Below, in pieces: positions 1 through 6,965 of a stretch of 8,230 nucleotides of DNA (position 1 is its first letter; every line of letters begins with the position of its first letter). Position numbers and translations under genes: made by a program. The stretch lies in the NCBI GenBank assembly GCA_021151535.1, contig JAGKXC010000087.1, positions 1 through 8,230 of the forward strand, in the 5' to 3' direction. Under the pieces are notes generated by a model that did not search any database, was not told where the DNA came from, and worked only from the letters and a program-made list of their open reading frames with translations. The DNA is from Sphingobacteriia bacterium. GTDB lineage: Bacteria > Bacteroidota > Bacteroidia > NS11-12g > UBA955.

Positions 1-768
1 AAAATTGAGAACTACCAAAAGAGCAAAATGCGTTTGGGAATGAATCAATTGGAAAGCGATTTCTGGATCTACTGTGCAGATGATGAATTAAGCTTAGAAG
101 CCATGAAAATGGCTCCCGTAAAAAGTCAAAAACTTGGCTTCTCATTGCAACCAAACAATGATTTAGCCGCGTACCTAAACAATAATATTATTCAAATTTT
201 AAAACCTAATCAATTAGAACTCGATATGCAATCATTTACAATTCGCGGGCAGCACAATGCCTACAACAGCATGGCTGCTGCAATTGCCGCAAACTTATTG
301 GATGTTAGAAAAGACAGCATCCGTGAAAGTTTCACGAACTTCCAAAATGTTGAACACAGATTAGAATTCGTTGCAAGAATTCAAGGCGTTGAGTACATCA
401 ACGATTCAAAAGCAACCAATGTCAACTCTGCTTGGTATGCATTGGAAAGTATGGAAAAACCCGTTATCTGGATCGCTGGTGGCGTGGACAAAGGCAACGA
501 CTACACTTCACTCAAACCATTGGTTAAAGAGAAAGTAAAAATGATTGTTTGCATGGGCATCGACAACCGCAAAATTCACCAAGCATTTGGCTCTGACGTG
601 GATTTAATCATCAATACCATGAGTGCGAAGGAAGCTGTTCATGTGGCCTCTAAAATGGCCGATTTGGAAGATGTTGTTTTGTTATCGCCAGCTTGCGCAA
701 GTTTCGATTTATTCGATAACTACGAAGACAGAGGCAGACAATTCAAAGAAGCAGTTAGAAATTTATAA
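1..768 (+). CDS. murD: UDP-N-acetylmuramoyl-L-alanine--D-glutamate ligase (MurD), 3' part
   Basis: Cytoplasmic Mur ligase that uses ATP to add D-glutamate to UDP-MurNAc-L-Ala. The reading frame is open from base 1, so the first ATG at 28 is internal and the gene starts outside the window; about 255 residues remain of a family length near 450. The lysine at 25-27, in YQKSKMRLGMNQ, aligns by eye with the carbamylated lysine of the central domain. GQHNAYNSMAAA (247-282) is the HNxxN motif before the C-terminal domain. DSKATN (403-420) and WIAGGVDKGNDY are MurD hallmarks, and SPACASFD followed by NYEDRG is the usual C-terminal signature. The stop is TAA at 766-768 and ftsW follows after 29 bases. 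The DSKATN and SPACASFD motifs separate it from MurC, MurE and MurF. Only the missing N-terminus limits the call. Confidence 0.97.
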   Translation, partial: KIENYQKSKMRLGMNQLESDFWIYCADDELSLEAMKMAPVKSQKLGFSLQPNNDLAAYLNNNIIQILKPNQLELDMQSFTIRGQHNAYNSMAAAIAANLLDVRKDSIRESFTNFQNVEHRLEFVARIQGVEYINDSKATNVNSAWYALESMEKPVIWIAGGVDKGNDYTSLKPLVKEKVKMIVCMGIDNRKIHQAFGSDVDLIINTMSAKEAVHVASKMADLEDVVLLSPACASFDLFDNYEDRGRQFKEAVRNL

Positions 769-773
769 CCCCC

Positions 774-788
774 AGCTGGCAAGCAGCT
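774..788 (+). other. Small inverted repeat in the murD-ftsW gap
   Basis: AGCTG (774-778) and CAGCT (784-788) can pair around the loop GCAAG, giving a 5-bp stem that ends 9 bases before the ftsW ATG. The 5' arm also lies in the 8-base palindrome CCAGCTGG (772-779). No T-tract follows, so it is not an intrinsic terminator. It might weakly modulate ftsW translation or simply be chance; the stem is too short for a firm call. Confidence 0.2.
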
Positions 789-797
789 AAAAGCAAC

Positions 798-2006
798 ATG
801 GCATCCAAATTAAGTAGCAAATTTCAAGGCGACCGGTACATCTGGTATATCATTATCATTTTATCGTTGATTGGTATATTGGCAGTGTATAGCGCAACCA
901 TAACCCTCGCATTCAGCAAAAAAGACGGAAACATCGAGTTCTATTTCTTCCGTCATGTTGGCTATTTGTTCTTGGGTTTGGCCTTCTTGTATGCCACCTA
1001 CAAAGTGCCATTTCAGTATTATTCGCGGATGTCGCAATTGCTGCTATGGCTCTCAATAGCATTGCTAATTGTAACGCTTTTTACGGGTTATGAAATCAAC
1101 AATGCTGCAAGGGTAATCCCTTTATTCGGCACTACATTCCAGCCATCAGATTTGGCAAAGTTGGCGTTGATGATGTATATCGCCCGATACCTAAGTAAAA
1201 AACAAGAAGAAATTGATAGCTTCAAAGTATTTAGGCATGTGTTATTCTTTGTGTTAATAATTGTGATATTGATTGCACCTGAAAACTTAAGTACAGCTTT
1301 GGTCATTTTCCTAACTTCTTTGATTTTAATGTTTATTGGCCGAGTAAACCTCAGATACATGCTGTATTTGGGATCTGCAGGAACATTGTTACTCACTATT
1401 TTGGTAGTTACGCTTCTGAATGTAAATACAGATAATTTAACCCATACCCGTATTCCAACTTGGAAAAAGCGGATAGAAACCTTTACAGGGAAAGACGATG
1501 GAGAAGGTAATTACCAGCAAACCCAATCTATGATTGCCATCGCTGAAGGCGGTTTTTTAGGAAAAGGTCCAGGAAATTCAACCCAAAGGGCTTATTTACC
1601 ACACCCCTATTCAGATTTTATTTATGCCATCATTGTAGAAGAATATGGCTTACTAGGCGGCATCATCGTTATCGGTTGCTTCATACTACTGATTATCAGA
1701 TGCATAAAAATTGTGGTTGAAAGTTCGCGCGCTTTTGGCGCGTTACTGGCGATGGGTCTCGGACTTAGTATGTCTATCCAAGCCTTTGTCAACATGGGTG
1801 TAGCTACAGGTATCCTGCCCGTAACAGGGTTAACGATCCCGTTGGTGAGTATGGGAGGTACTTCACTTTTGATGAATTCCATAGGCTTTGGTGTGATTCT
1901 CGGAGTAACGAGATTTATCCAAGAGGAAAAAAACAAGCAAATGGCAGAAGGTGCCTATACTACTCAAACTTCAAGTGCGCCTCAAAATCCAAATAACAAT
2001 GCCTAA
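798..2006 (+). CDS. ftsW: Septal peptidoglycan glycosyltransferase FtsW (SEDS family)
   Basis: Polytopic inner-membrane enzyme that polymerises lipid II into septal glycan strands, with a class B PBP such as FtsI as partner. The 402 residues show about ten hydrophobic segments, roughly 17-36, 51-67, 80-98, 118-133, 146-162, 164-181, 185-207, 275-305, 312-336 and 345-372. QPSDLAKLALMMYIARYL matches the conserved QPSE-type segment. The large outer loop contains GKGPGNSTQRAYLPHPYSDF; D273 (1614-1616) aligns with the catalytic Asp of the family (D297 of E. coli FtsW). GLTIPLVSMGGTSLL is the conserved C-terminal motif. The segment PENLSTAL replaces the PDxGT seen in proteobacteria, which I recall as usual for Bacteroidota. 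The tail is polar and rich in Gln, Asn and Thr. RodA is the main alternative, but the place between murD and murG favours FtsW. Confidence 0.95.
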   Translation: MASKLSSKFQGDRYIWYIIIILSLIGILAVYSATITLAFSKKDGNIEFYFFRHVGYLFLGLAFLYATYKVPFQYYSRMSQLLLWLSIALLIVTLFTGYEINNAARVIPLFGTTFQPSDLAKLALMMYIARYLSKKQEEIDSFKVFRHVLFFVLIIVILIAPENLSTALVIFLTSLILMFIGRVNLRYMLYLGSAGTLLLTILVVTLLNVNTDNLTHTRIPTWKKRIETFTGKDDGEGNYQQTQSMIAIAEGGFLGKGPGNSTQRAYLPHPYSDFIYAIIVEEYGLLGGIIVIGCFILLIIRCIKIVVESSRAFGALLAMGLGLSMSIQAFVNMGVATGILPVTGLTIPLVSMGGTSLLMNSIGFGVILGVTRFIQEEKNKQMAEGAYTTQTSSAPQNPNNNA

Positions 2007-2017
2007 TTAATGAAACC

Positions 2018-3196
2018 ATGAGCACCACAAATCCATCAAATAAATTGCGATTTATCCTCAGCGGCGGCGGTACTGGCGGACATATTTTCCCCGCTGTGGC
2101 CATCGCCAATGAATTGCAGAATAGATTTGGCGAAAACGCTACTATCTTGTTTGTAGGTGCATTGGGAAAAATGGAAATGTCCAAAGTACCTCAAGCGGGT
2201 TATGAAATAATCGGCTTACCCATTGAAGGACTTAAGCGTTCATTATCTCCAAGGAATTTCATTGTTGCAATTAAAACCATCATTAGCTTTATCAAGGCAA
2301 GAAAAATCATCAATAAATTCAAGCCTAACGCTGTTATTGGAACAGGTGGATATGCAAGTTTGCCGGTATGTTATATGGCAAGTAAAATGGGAATCCCTGT
2401 TTTCCTTCAAGAACAAAATGGATTTGCCGGTCTCACCAACAAAATCGTAGGTAAAAATGCAGTAACCACTTGTACTGGATTTCCAGATATGGGAAAATTC
2501 TTTCCAGGTGGGAATTGGATATTTACTGGAAATCCTGTTAGAAAGAATATCATAGATTCTGCCAACGTTTACCACCAATCGCCCGAGAAAACAAAGGAAG
2601 AAGCGGCACAAAAATTTGGTTTTACAACTGAGAAACCGGTATTATTTATTACAGGTGGTAGTTTGGGAGCTAGAACAATCAATGAATCTATTGCCAATGG
2701 CCTTCCCGCCTTAACACAAGCCGGGATTCAGGTAATTTGGCAAATGGGCGAAAGATTCTGGGATGCAAATCAATGTGCCATTTCGGAGAAGATAGATCAA
2801 TTAGAAGCAGAAAATGGCCAAAAACCTGCGATTCTTTTTTCGGCCTTTTTGAACAACATGGACGAAGCTTATCAAGCTGCAGATTTGGTTGTTGCTCGTT
2901 CAGGGGCAATCACCATTAGCGAATTATGCATTCTGGCAAAACCTGCAATTTTAATCCCATCGCCTAATGTAACAGATGATCACCAAACAAAGAATGCGCA
3001 AGTATTGAGTAATCGCCATGCAGCCGTTTTAATTCCAGATAAAAATTGTGAAGTAGAATTAATTCCTACCATTTTGGATTTGATTCACAATCAGGATAAA
3101 AAGAAACAAATGTGTGAACAACTGATGGCCTTGGCTAAACCCGATGCAACATCACAAATCGTTGATATTTTAACCAAACACATTTCTAACAAATAG
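2018..3196 (+). CDS. murG: UDP-GlcNAc:MurNAc-(pentapeptide)-PP-undecaprenol GlcNAc transferase (MurG)
   Basis: Peripheral enzyme on the cytoplasmic face of the inner membrane that transfers GlcNAc from UDP-GlcNAc to lipid I, making lipid II, the substrate of FtsW. It has the two-Rossmann GT-B layout. The N-terminal glycine loop SGGGTGGH (15-22) includes H22, the equivalent of the conserved His near the acceptor. A second glycine motif GGSLGARTIN (213-222) opens the donor domain. SGAITISEL (295-303) includes E302, which aligns with the Glu that binds the GlcNAc nucleotide (E269 in E. coli). It is followed by IPSPNVTDDHQTKNA, the region that contacts the sugar. At 392 residues it is somewhat longer than E. 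coli MurG (about 355). The start is ATG 2018, 11 bases after the ftsW stop, with no Shine-Dalgarno sequence. The stop is TAG. Confidence 0.97.
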   Translation: MSTTNPSNKLRFILSGGGTGGHIFPAVAIANELQNRFGENATILFVGALGKMEMSKVPQAGYEIIGLPIEGLKRSLSPRNFIVAIKTIISFIKARKIINKFKPNAVIGTGGYASLPVCYMASKMGIPVFLQEQNGFAGLTNKIVGKNAVTTCTGFPDMGKFFPGGNWIFTGNPVRKNIIDSANVYHQSPEKTKEEAAQKFGFTTEKPVLFITGGSLGARTINESIANGLPALTQAGIQVIWQMGERFWDANQCAISEKIDQLEAENGQKPAILFSAFLNNMDEAYQAADLVVARSGAITISELCILAKPAILIPSPNVTDDHQTKNAQVLSNRHAAVLIPDKNCEVELIPTILDLIHNQDKKKQMCEQLMALAKPDATSQIVDILTKHISNK

Positions 3197-3211
3197 AAAC
3201 AACCTAAACCC

Positions 3212-4690
3212 ATGAATCAAACTTCGATTAAAGAAATCACATCCTATAAAAATGCCTATTTCTTAGGCATAGGCGGCATTGGCATGAGTGCCATTGCGCG
3301 TTATTTGATGCGATTGGGTATTCATGTTTATGGTTACGACAAAACTGAAACACCGCTTACTCAAGCACTGGCGAGTGAAGGTGCTGAAATATATTACAAC
3401 GATAGTAGCAGTCTCATTCCTGAAAAGTTATTGAATGGTGAAAACACCCTTTGGGTTCTAACTCCCGCTATCCCATCTGATCACGAAGGTTGGATTTTCT
3501 TACAATCCCTCAACACCCCAATTTTCAAACGTTCTGAGGTTTTGGGATCAATTGCCAGAAATGGATTTTGCATCGCGGTTGCAGGTACACATGGAAAAAC
3601 CACCACCTCCACCCTGATTGCACATTTATTAATGGAATGCAACATCCGTTTCGCCGCATTTTTGGGTGGGATTTCTGCTAATTATAACACCAATTACTTG
3701 CATAACAAAAATGGAAATTTCCTATTTGGCGATACCAATCCGATGGAAGTAATTGTATTGGAAGCAGACGAATTCGACCGCAGTTTCCATAGACTCAATC
3801 CCGATTTAGCGGTAATTACAGCGATTGATCCGGACCATTTAGATATCTACGGCGATGAAGCAACTTTTAGAAAAGCATTTACAGAATTTGTTCAACTAAT
3901 TCGCAAAAGCACTATTCCTGAGGGATCTTCTGTTAAATCTAGTGCCGTTGTTTTACAAAAGCAATTGATTGTACCTGTTCCAAATGGGGTAGAAAAAGCT
4001 TGTTATGGAACCGATAGGGATAATGGTGTATCAGCACCATCAATTATGCCGGTTTTCAGCGGAGACAACATACAAATCATCGATGGAAACTATCAATTTG
4101 ATTTTGCTATAAATGATGAAAATAAAGGCAAATTTATTTGTGGCTTACCCGGTTTTCACAACGTAGAAAATGCCGTTGCGGCCTTGGGTATTTGTTCGCA
4201 TTATTTGAGGCTACCTATGGAAAATTTGCAGCGAGGAATTGCTTCGTTCAGGGGTGCAAAAAGAAGATTTGAATACATAGTAAAATCACCCCAGTATATT
4301 GTTATTGACGATTATGCGCACCATCCCCAAGAATTGAATGCCATCATTGGATCAGTAAAATCTTTATATCCCAACCTCAAATTAACGGGCATTTTTCAAC
4401 CGCATTTATTTACTAGAACCAGAGATTTTGCTGAAGGATTTGCAAAAAGTCTATCAGCCTTAGATACATTGTGGTTAATGGAAATTTATCCAGCGAGAGA
4501 GAAACCCATTTCTGGTGTTACTAGTTCTTGGTTATTGGAATCCATAAAAACCGAAGCTACTGTATTATCGCCCGAAGCTATTTTACAAAAAATCGAAACG
4601 CAGACGCCATCATTGCTACTCATTCTGGGAGCGGGCGATATTGACAAACTCGTTAACCCCATTAAGGAAATTTACTCTAAGAAACTGTGA
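3212..4690 (+). CDS. murC: UDP-N-acetylmuramate--L-alanine ligase (MurC)
   Basis: Cytoplasmic ATP-dependent ligase that adds L-alanine to UDP-MurNAc, the first step of the stem peptide. The N-terminal UDP-binding domain has GIGGIGMS (19-26). The P-loop of the ATPase domain is GTHGKTTT (125-132) with K129. EADEFDRSF (184-192) carries the acidic pair expected to bind Mg2+. HNVENA (316-321) precedes the C-terminal domain. GAKRRFE (348-354), DDYAHHP (366-372) and FQPHLFTRTRDF are MurC signatures. The length of 492 residues is close to E. coli MurC (491). The related recycling ligase Mpl is the main alternative, but GAKRRFE and the dcw location favour MurC. The start ATG lies 15 bases after murG. 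The stop TGA lies 3 bases before the ftsQ ATG, which suggests translational coupling. Confidence 0.97.
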   Translation: MNQTSIKEITSYKNAYFLGIGGIGMSAIARYLMRLGIHVYGYDKTETPLTQALASEGAEIYYNDSSSLIPEKLLNGENTLWVLTPAIPSDHEGWIFLQSLNTPIFKRSEVLGSIARNGFCIAVAGTHGKTTTSTLIAHLLMECNIRFAAFLGGISANYNTNYLHNKNGNFLFGDTNPMEVIVLEADEFDRSFHRLNPDLAVITAIDPDHLDIYGDEATFRKAFTEFVQLIRKSTIPEGSSVKSSAVVLQKQLIVPVPNGVEKACYGTDRDNGVSAPSIMPVFSGDNIQIIDGNYQFDFAINDENKGKFICGLPGFHNVENAVAALGICSHYLRLPMENLQRGIASFRGAKRRFEYIVKSPQYIVIDDYAHHPQELNAIIGSVKSLYPNLKLTGIFQPHLFTRTRDFAEGFAKSLSALDTLWLMEIYPAREKPISGVTSSWLLESIKTEATVLSPEAILQKIETQTPSLLLILGAGDIDKLVNPIKEIYSKKL

Positions 4691-4693
4691 TTT

Positions 4694-5515
4694 ATGAGCA
4701 ACTGGAAACTCGCATTAAATAAACGACAATGGCTAGTAGCGATCTTACTGATCCTATTAACAGCTACGGTATTGGTTTGGACGGGACTGTCGCGTGCATC
4801 GAAAAACAGACTTATTACAGAATCTAAAATATCTATTAACAAAGAGAAACAAAGTTATTTTTTGAGTGTGTCGTCAGTGGGTCAATTGCTTACAAAAGAA
4901 ATTGGGAATCCAACAGGCTTAAACGCTGCCAATGTGAATACCATGGCTTTAGAAGCTAAATTAAAACAAAATCCTTTTATTAAAAAAGCGGAAGTATTTA
5001 TTGGATTGGACGGCATTTTGAATGTAAAAATTGAGGAAAGAGAACCCGTTATTCTTATTTATAATAAATACGGGGAATCTTACTTTTTAGACACACAAGG
5101 AATTATGATTCCCAACCAACACATCAAACTTCCAACGGTGGTGATTGCCAATGGAAATATTATAGAAAGATTAAGACCAGGCAAACCGGTTCAACAGTTT
5201 TTAAGCAAAGAAATGGTGAAGTTGGGTGGGTTTATTGCGGCTGATTCCTTGTGGAGCGCACAATTTCAACAATTGTATGTAGATAATTACAATGAGTTTT
5301 TATTGATTCCTCGCGTTGGGAAGCATAGCATTGTTGTAGGTGATGCTTCTGAGTTGGCTGAAAAGTTCGCAAACCTACGTCTTTTCTACGATGAGGGCTT
5401 CAAAGTAGCTGGTTGGGATAAGTATGAACAAATCGATATTTCTATCCGTAACCAGGTAGTGGGAAGAACCAGTGTCCAACAAACAGAACAATCAACAGAA
5501 AACGGCGTCCATTAA
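4694..5515 (+). CDS. ftsQ: Cell division protein FtsQ/DivIB
   Basis: Bitopic inner-membrane divisome protein that, in studied species, links the FtsB/FtsL pair to the later septal synthases. The 273 residues have a short basic cytoplasmic start, one membrane helix (about 13-32) and an extracytoplasmic remainder. The POTRA domain spans about 45-118 and contains QNPFIKKAEV (from N93) followed by VKIEEREPV, the usual NPxVxxAxV and xxRxPV pattern. The beta domain ends with GWDKYEQIDISIRNQVVGR, typical of FtsQ C-termini. Sequence conservation in this family is low, so topology, the POTRA pattern and the place between murC and ftsA carry the call. The absence of ddl and murB between murC and ftsQ is as in Bacteroidota. 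The ATG lies 3 bases after the murC stop, with no Shine-Dalgarno sequence. Confidence 0.92.
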   Translation: MSNWKLALNKRQWLVAILLILLTATVLVWTGLSRASKNRLITESKISINKEKQSYFLSVSSVGQLLTKEIGNPTGLNAANVNTMALEAKLKQNPFIKKAEVFIGLDGILNVKIEEREPVILIYNKYGESYFLDTQGIMIPNQHIKLPTVVIANGNIIERLRPGKPVQQFLSKEMVKLGGFIAADSLWSAQFQQLYVDNYNEFLLIPRVGKHSIVVGDASELAEKFANLRLFYDEGFKVAGWDKYEQIDISIRNQVVGRTSVQQTEQSTENGVH

Positions 5516-5583
5516 TAACAACACAAAAACAACTATCAATTCGAATAAAATAAAATCGTAAAATATGGCTATCAATAACAACA
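5511..5583 (+). repeat. 13-base near-direct repeat across the ftsQ/ftsA junction
   Basis: The segment ATTAATAACAACA (5511-5523) covers the ftsQ stop codon, and ATCAATAACAACA (5571-5583) encodes FtsA residues 3-6 and part of 7. They match at 12 of 13 bases and start exactly 60 bases apart, so both read as I-N-N-N in the ftsA frame. That frame is closed between them by TAA at 5559-5561. The 49-base gap between the genes (5516-5564) is A-rich, holds the palindrome ATTCGAAT (5539-5546), and has no clear promoter or Shine-Dalgarno sequence. The repeat may be chance in A-rich sequence. Confidence 0.4.
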
Positions 5584-6950
5584 TCATCGTGGGACTTGAC
5601 ATCGGCACAACCAAGGTTTGTGCAATTGTTGGGCAAAGAGCTGAAAACGGGAAAATCAACGTTTTGGGCATGGGTAAGTCGCCAAGCATGGGCGGCGTTG
5701 CCAGAGGCATGGTTGCAAACGTAACCAAAGCTGTAACAGCAATTCAACAAGCGGTTGAAGAGGCCGTTCGCCAAAGTCAGGTTGAGATCAAAACCGTATT
5801 CGTGGGGATTGCGGGGCATCACATCAAAAGCTTGCAGCACAGAGGCACTTTAAGCAGAAAGCAATGGGATGCTGAAATCACAGAAGAGGAATTAAACAAG
5901 TTAGAAGCAGAAATGGAAAATCTTGCCCTATCACCAGGAGTTGAGATTTTACACGTTTTGCCTCAAGAATATCGCATTGATGGCGAAGAAGGAATCAAAG
6001 ATCCAGTAGGTCGTGTAGGCGTGCGTGTGGAATGCAACTATCACATCATAACGGGTGAAACTTCAGCTGCCAAAACGATTATTATGGCTGTTAGAAAAGC
6101 AGGTTTAGAAATTGCTGACTTGGTAGTTGAACCTGTAGCGTCTGCTGCTGCTGTTTTATCTGAACCAGAAATGGAAGCAGGTGTAGCATTGGTAGATATT
6201 GGTGGTGGAACAACCGACATTTGTATTTTCGATGACGGAGCAATTCGTCATACAGCTATCATTCCAATTGGTGGCGATAGAATCACAAAAGATTTGCAAG
6301 AGGCGTTTGGCATTCTTAAAGACCAAGCAGAATTTGTGAAAGTGAACTATGGTTCTTGCTATCCTTCTGAGGCGATGAAGAATGAAGTGGTTGTGATTCC
6401 AGGATTACCGGGCCGTCAGCCAAAGGAAATTTCTTTGTATGCCATTTCACAGGTTATCAGAGCTCGTGTGGAAGATATCATCCAGAAAGTTGATTTTGAA
6501 ATCGCAGTTTCTGGCATCCGCAACAAACTTGCAGGTGGTATAGTACTAACTGGTGGTGGTTCGGCGATGAAGGATATTACACAATTGTTCAATTACCACA
6601 TTGGTTTAGAAGTTCATATTGGAAGTCCGGGTCAACATCTTGGCAAAGGAATGATTGATGAAGTGCGCAACCCAATGTATGCAACCGGTATAGGTTTGGT
6701 TATGAAAGGCTTTGATTTAGCGGCTAAACACGGCACAGGACTAGACAACTTTAAGGTAGAGAAAGATCAACCTCAAGTTGATGTTAATCCATTCTTTGCA
6801 CAGCAACAAGTAGAAGAATTCGTTGCTGAAGTACCACAAGAGCAAAACAATAAAAAATCTAATGTTTTCAACGGCACTTGGGGTTTAGGCTTATTTGGCG
6901 AGATCAAGAAGTGGATGGAAGATGGTGATGATTTTGATAACAAGTATTAA
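5565..6950 (+). CDS. ftsA: Cell division protein FtsA, actin-like Z-ring membrane tether
   Basis: Actin-family ATP-binding protein that polymerises on the inner face of the membrane, anchors FtsZ filaments and recruits later divisome proteins. Phosphate-1 motif GLDIGTTK is at 10-17 (D12), followed by the FtsA-specific 1C domain in roughly 85-170. Phosphate-2 motif DIGGGTTD is at 211-218, and the adenosine motif TGGGSAMK is at 329-336. After the core (about 400 residues) comes a polar spacer rich in Gln, Asn, Val and Glu, then a C-terminal amphipathic helix GLFGEIKKWMED, the probable membrane-targeting sequence. The chain then ends in an acidic stretch, GDDFDNKY. The length of 461 residues exceeds E. 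coli FtsA (420), mainly because of this tail. The start at 5565 places the nucleotide motif close to the N-terminus as in the family. ftsZ follows after 15 bases. Confidence 0.97.
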   Translation: MAINNNIIVGLDIGTTKVCAIVGQRAENGKINVLGMGKSPSMGGVARGMVANVTKAVTAIQQAVEEAVRQSQVEIKTVFVGIAGHHIKSLQHRGTLSRKQWDAEITEEELNKLEAEMENLALSPGVEILHVLPQEYRIDGEEGIKDPVGRVGVRVECNYHIITGETSAAKTIIMAVRKAGLEIADLVVEPVASAAAVLSEPEMEAGVALVDIGGGTTDICIFDDGAIRHTAIIPIGGDRITKDLQEAFGILKDQAEFVKVNYGSCYPSEAMKNEVVVIPGLPGRQPKEISLYAISQVIRARVEDIIQKVDFEIAVSGIRNKLAGGIVLTGGGSAMKDITQLFNYHIGLEVHIGSPGQHLGKGMIDEVRNPMYATGIGLVMKGFDLAAKHGTGLDNFKVEKDQPQVDVNPFFAQQQVEEFVAEVPQEQNNKKSNVFNGTWGLGLFGEIKKWMEDGDDFDNKY

Positions 6951-6952
6951 TT

Positions 6953-6959
6953 GAAAGGG
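6953..6959 (+). promoter_or_regulatory. Partial Shine-Dalgarno sequence of ftsZ
   Basis: GAAAGGG lies 6 bases before the ftsZ ATG. Its GAAAGG core is complementary to the usual anti-Shine-Dalgarno end of 16S rRNA (part of AGAAAGGAGG). None of the other five starts visible in the window has a comparable purine run; they are preceded by A-rich or C-containing sequence. It supports ATG 6966 as the start. Whether it acts in this lineage, where Shine-Dalgarno use is generally weak, is inference. Confidence 0.4.
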
Positions 6960-6965
6960 AACTAA

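Noticed and set aside
28..768. murD as a complete short gene starting at ATG 28
   Set aside because: The frame is open upstream to base 1 with family-like sequence, and the N-terminal domain and P-loop are missing, so ATG 28 is internal.
769..797. Intrinsic terminator between murD and ftsW
   Set aside because: The stem is only 5 bp and there is no T-tract after it; the genes appear to be co-transcribed.
1088..1936. Two minus-strand ORFs of just over 100 codons opposite ftsW
   Set aside because: They mirror the codons of membrane segments in ftsW, have no family resemblance and no start signal.
2223..2919. Other-frame ORFs within murG, on both strands
   Set aside because: They overlap the MurG donor and acceptor motifs in other frames and show no protein-like pattern.
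5442..5840. Minus-strand ORF of 132 codons across the ftsQ/ftsA junction
   Set aside because: It lies opposite two strongly supported genes, has no recognisable domain, and is the kind of antisense frame expected by chance.
6928..6965. Possible internal promoter before ftsZ (TGATTTTG resembles the Bacteroidota TAnnTTTG element)
   Set aside because: The second base does not match, the sequence lies in the ftsA coding region, and no TTG-type upstream element is seen at the expected spacing.
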